Of a stretch of DNA of 64,000 bases, positions 63,642-64,000 are shown one piece after another. Position 1 is the first letter of the stretch. The number at the start of each line of letters is the position of its first letter. The notes below the pieces were generated by a model. That model was not told where the DNA came from. It did no database searches and was given only the letters and a program-made list of their open reading frames with translations. The position numbers and the translations under genes were made by a program. Source of the DNA: Candidatus Micropelagos thuwalensis (lineage in GTDB: Bacteria; Pseudomonadota; Alphaproteobacteria; RS24); assembly GCF_000469155.1 (NCBI RefSeq), contig NZ_AWXE01000003.1, forward strand, positions 106,270 to 170,269, in the 5' to 3' direction.

Positions 63642-64000
63642 CTAAGAGATAAATTTTTCAGGTTTATGAAAATAATAGCCTTGTACCAACCTATATCCAT
63701 ATGACTTAAGCAAATTAATAGTTTCATTATCTTCAACGCCCTCAGCAATTAAAGTCAAACTTCTTTTGTTAGCTATGGAAATCATTTTCCGATGAAAAGA
63801 ACTTTTCAATGCTTCTTCACTGATAGATATGCTTCTATCTAGTTTAACAAAATCAAGCGGAAAAAAATCTAGTGCATCAATTTCTATATCTGTTGCACCA
63901 TAGTCATCTAGACCTATCTGAGCACCAGCATCTTTAAGATTCTCTGCAATAGGTAAAAATTTTATATAATCACTTTGCGTAAATATTTCAGAAATTTCTA
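63642..64000 (-). CDS. EAL domain phosphodiesterase, C-terminal part (runs off the window)
   Basis: Open frame from the window edge to a TAG at 63642. Readable motifs: ISEIFTQSDY, IGLDDYGATDIE, DFVKLDRSIS, LIAEGVEDNE and VQGYYFHKP, typical of an EAL c-di-GMP phosphodiesterase. The DDYG, K-L-D-R and E-G-V-E segments are present, suggesting an active enzyme. The EAL tripeptide and any sensory domain are outside the window. Confidence 0.9.
   Translation of the reverse strand, partial: EISEIFTQSDYIKFLPIAENLKDAGAQIGLDDYGATDIEIDALDFFPLDFVKLDRSISISEEALKSSFHRKMISIANKRSLTLIAEGVEDNETINLLKSYGYRLVQGYYFHKPEKFIS

Overview
The window looks like a chromosomal segment of an alphaproteobacterium, probably marine and SAR116-like; that placement is inferred from gene content and order, not from a search. 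The left end carries the minus-strand order typical of Alphaproteobacteria (rpoZ, RSH (p)ppGpp synthetase/hydrolase, pyrE, DUF2062, pdxJ, acpS, lepB), followed by folK, a family 5 uracil-DNA glycosylase, an ELM1-like gene, smpB and dapA. The tRNA-His has no encoded G-1, a G1-U72 pair and A73, a form known from a subset of Alphaproteobacteria.

From 9.3 to 25.05 kb lies accessory DNA built up at a tRNA-Ser(GCT) gene. A perfect 140-bp direct repeat (13317-13456 and 24894-25033) holds the tRNA promoter region plus the 5' 69 nt of the tRNA, and brackets an 11.6-kb island. The island contains, in order: a left end with a putative integrase arm site; a structured repeat; a minus-strand run of small secreted proteins that share a signal peptide; a divergent tracrRNA; an intact compact Cas9 (1110 aa); a 13-repeat CRISPR array; a second copy of the structured repeat; a protein with family A polymerase-like palm motifs; and a tyrosine recombinase next to the tRNA. 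No cas1, cas2, cas4 or csn2 is present. An older, decayed copy of the tRNA fragment with the same flanking island-end sequence sits at 9.37-9.5 kb, so at least two insertions have accreted at this tRNA. The older segment holds a saccharopine-dehydrogenase-like gene, an internally duplicated unknown gene and a glutamate dehydrogenase.

From 25 to 56 kb is mostly core or accessory metabolism: a lone Fe(III)-type ABC permease, aldehyde dehydrogenase, DUF2256, an SDR, a flavin monooxygenase, an MBL hydrolase, a glutathione peroxidase, a sugar kinase, a crotonase, a pyruvate dehydrogenase operon in which only E1-beta carries a lipoyl domain, an O-antigen ligase/polymerase-like protein, a class II aldolase-like protein, pgi, psiE, an AGCS symporter, a TauD-type dioxygenase, several secreted proteins, an FAD oxidoreductase, a DUF1295 protein, a DUF1214 protein and a cryptochrome/photolyase. 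Two non-coding pieces stand out: a candidate structured RNA at 28.77-28.90 kb and a 29-codon leader-type ORF at 34.07 kb with an unusually long Shine-Dalgarno match.

From 56 to 64 kb are three tandem paralogous four-cysteine secreted proteins, a serine hydrolase, and a signalling block: a hybrid histidine kinase and single-domain receiver on the plus strand, facing a minus-strand EAL / PilZ / REC-GGDEF c-di-GMP set cut by the window edge.
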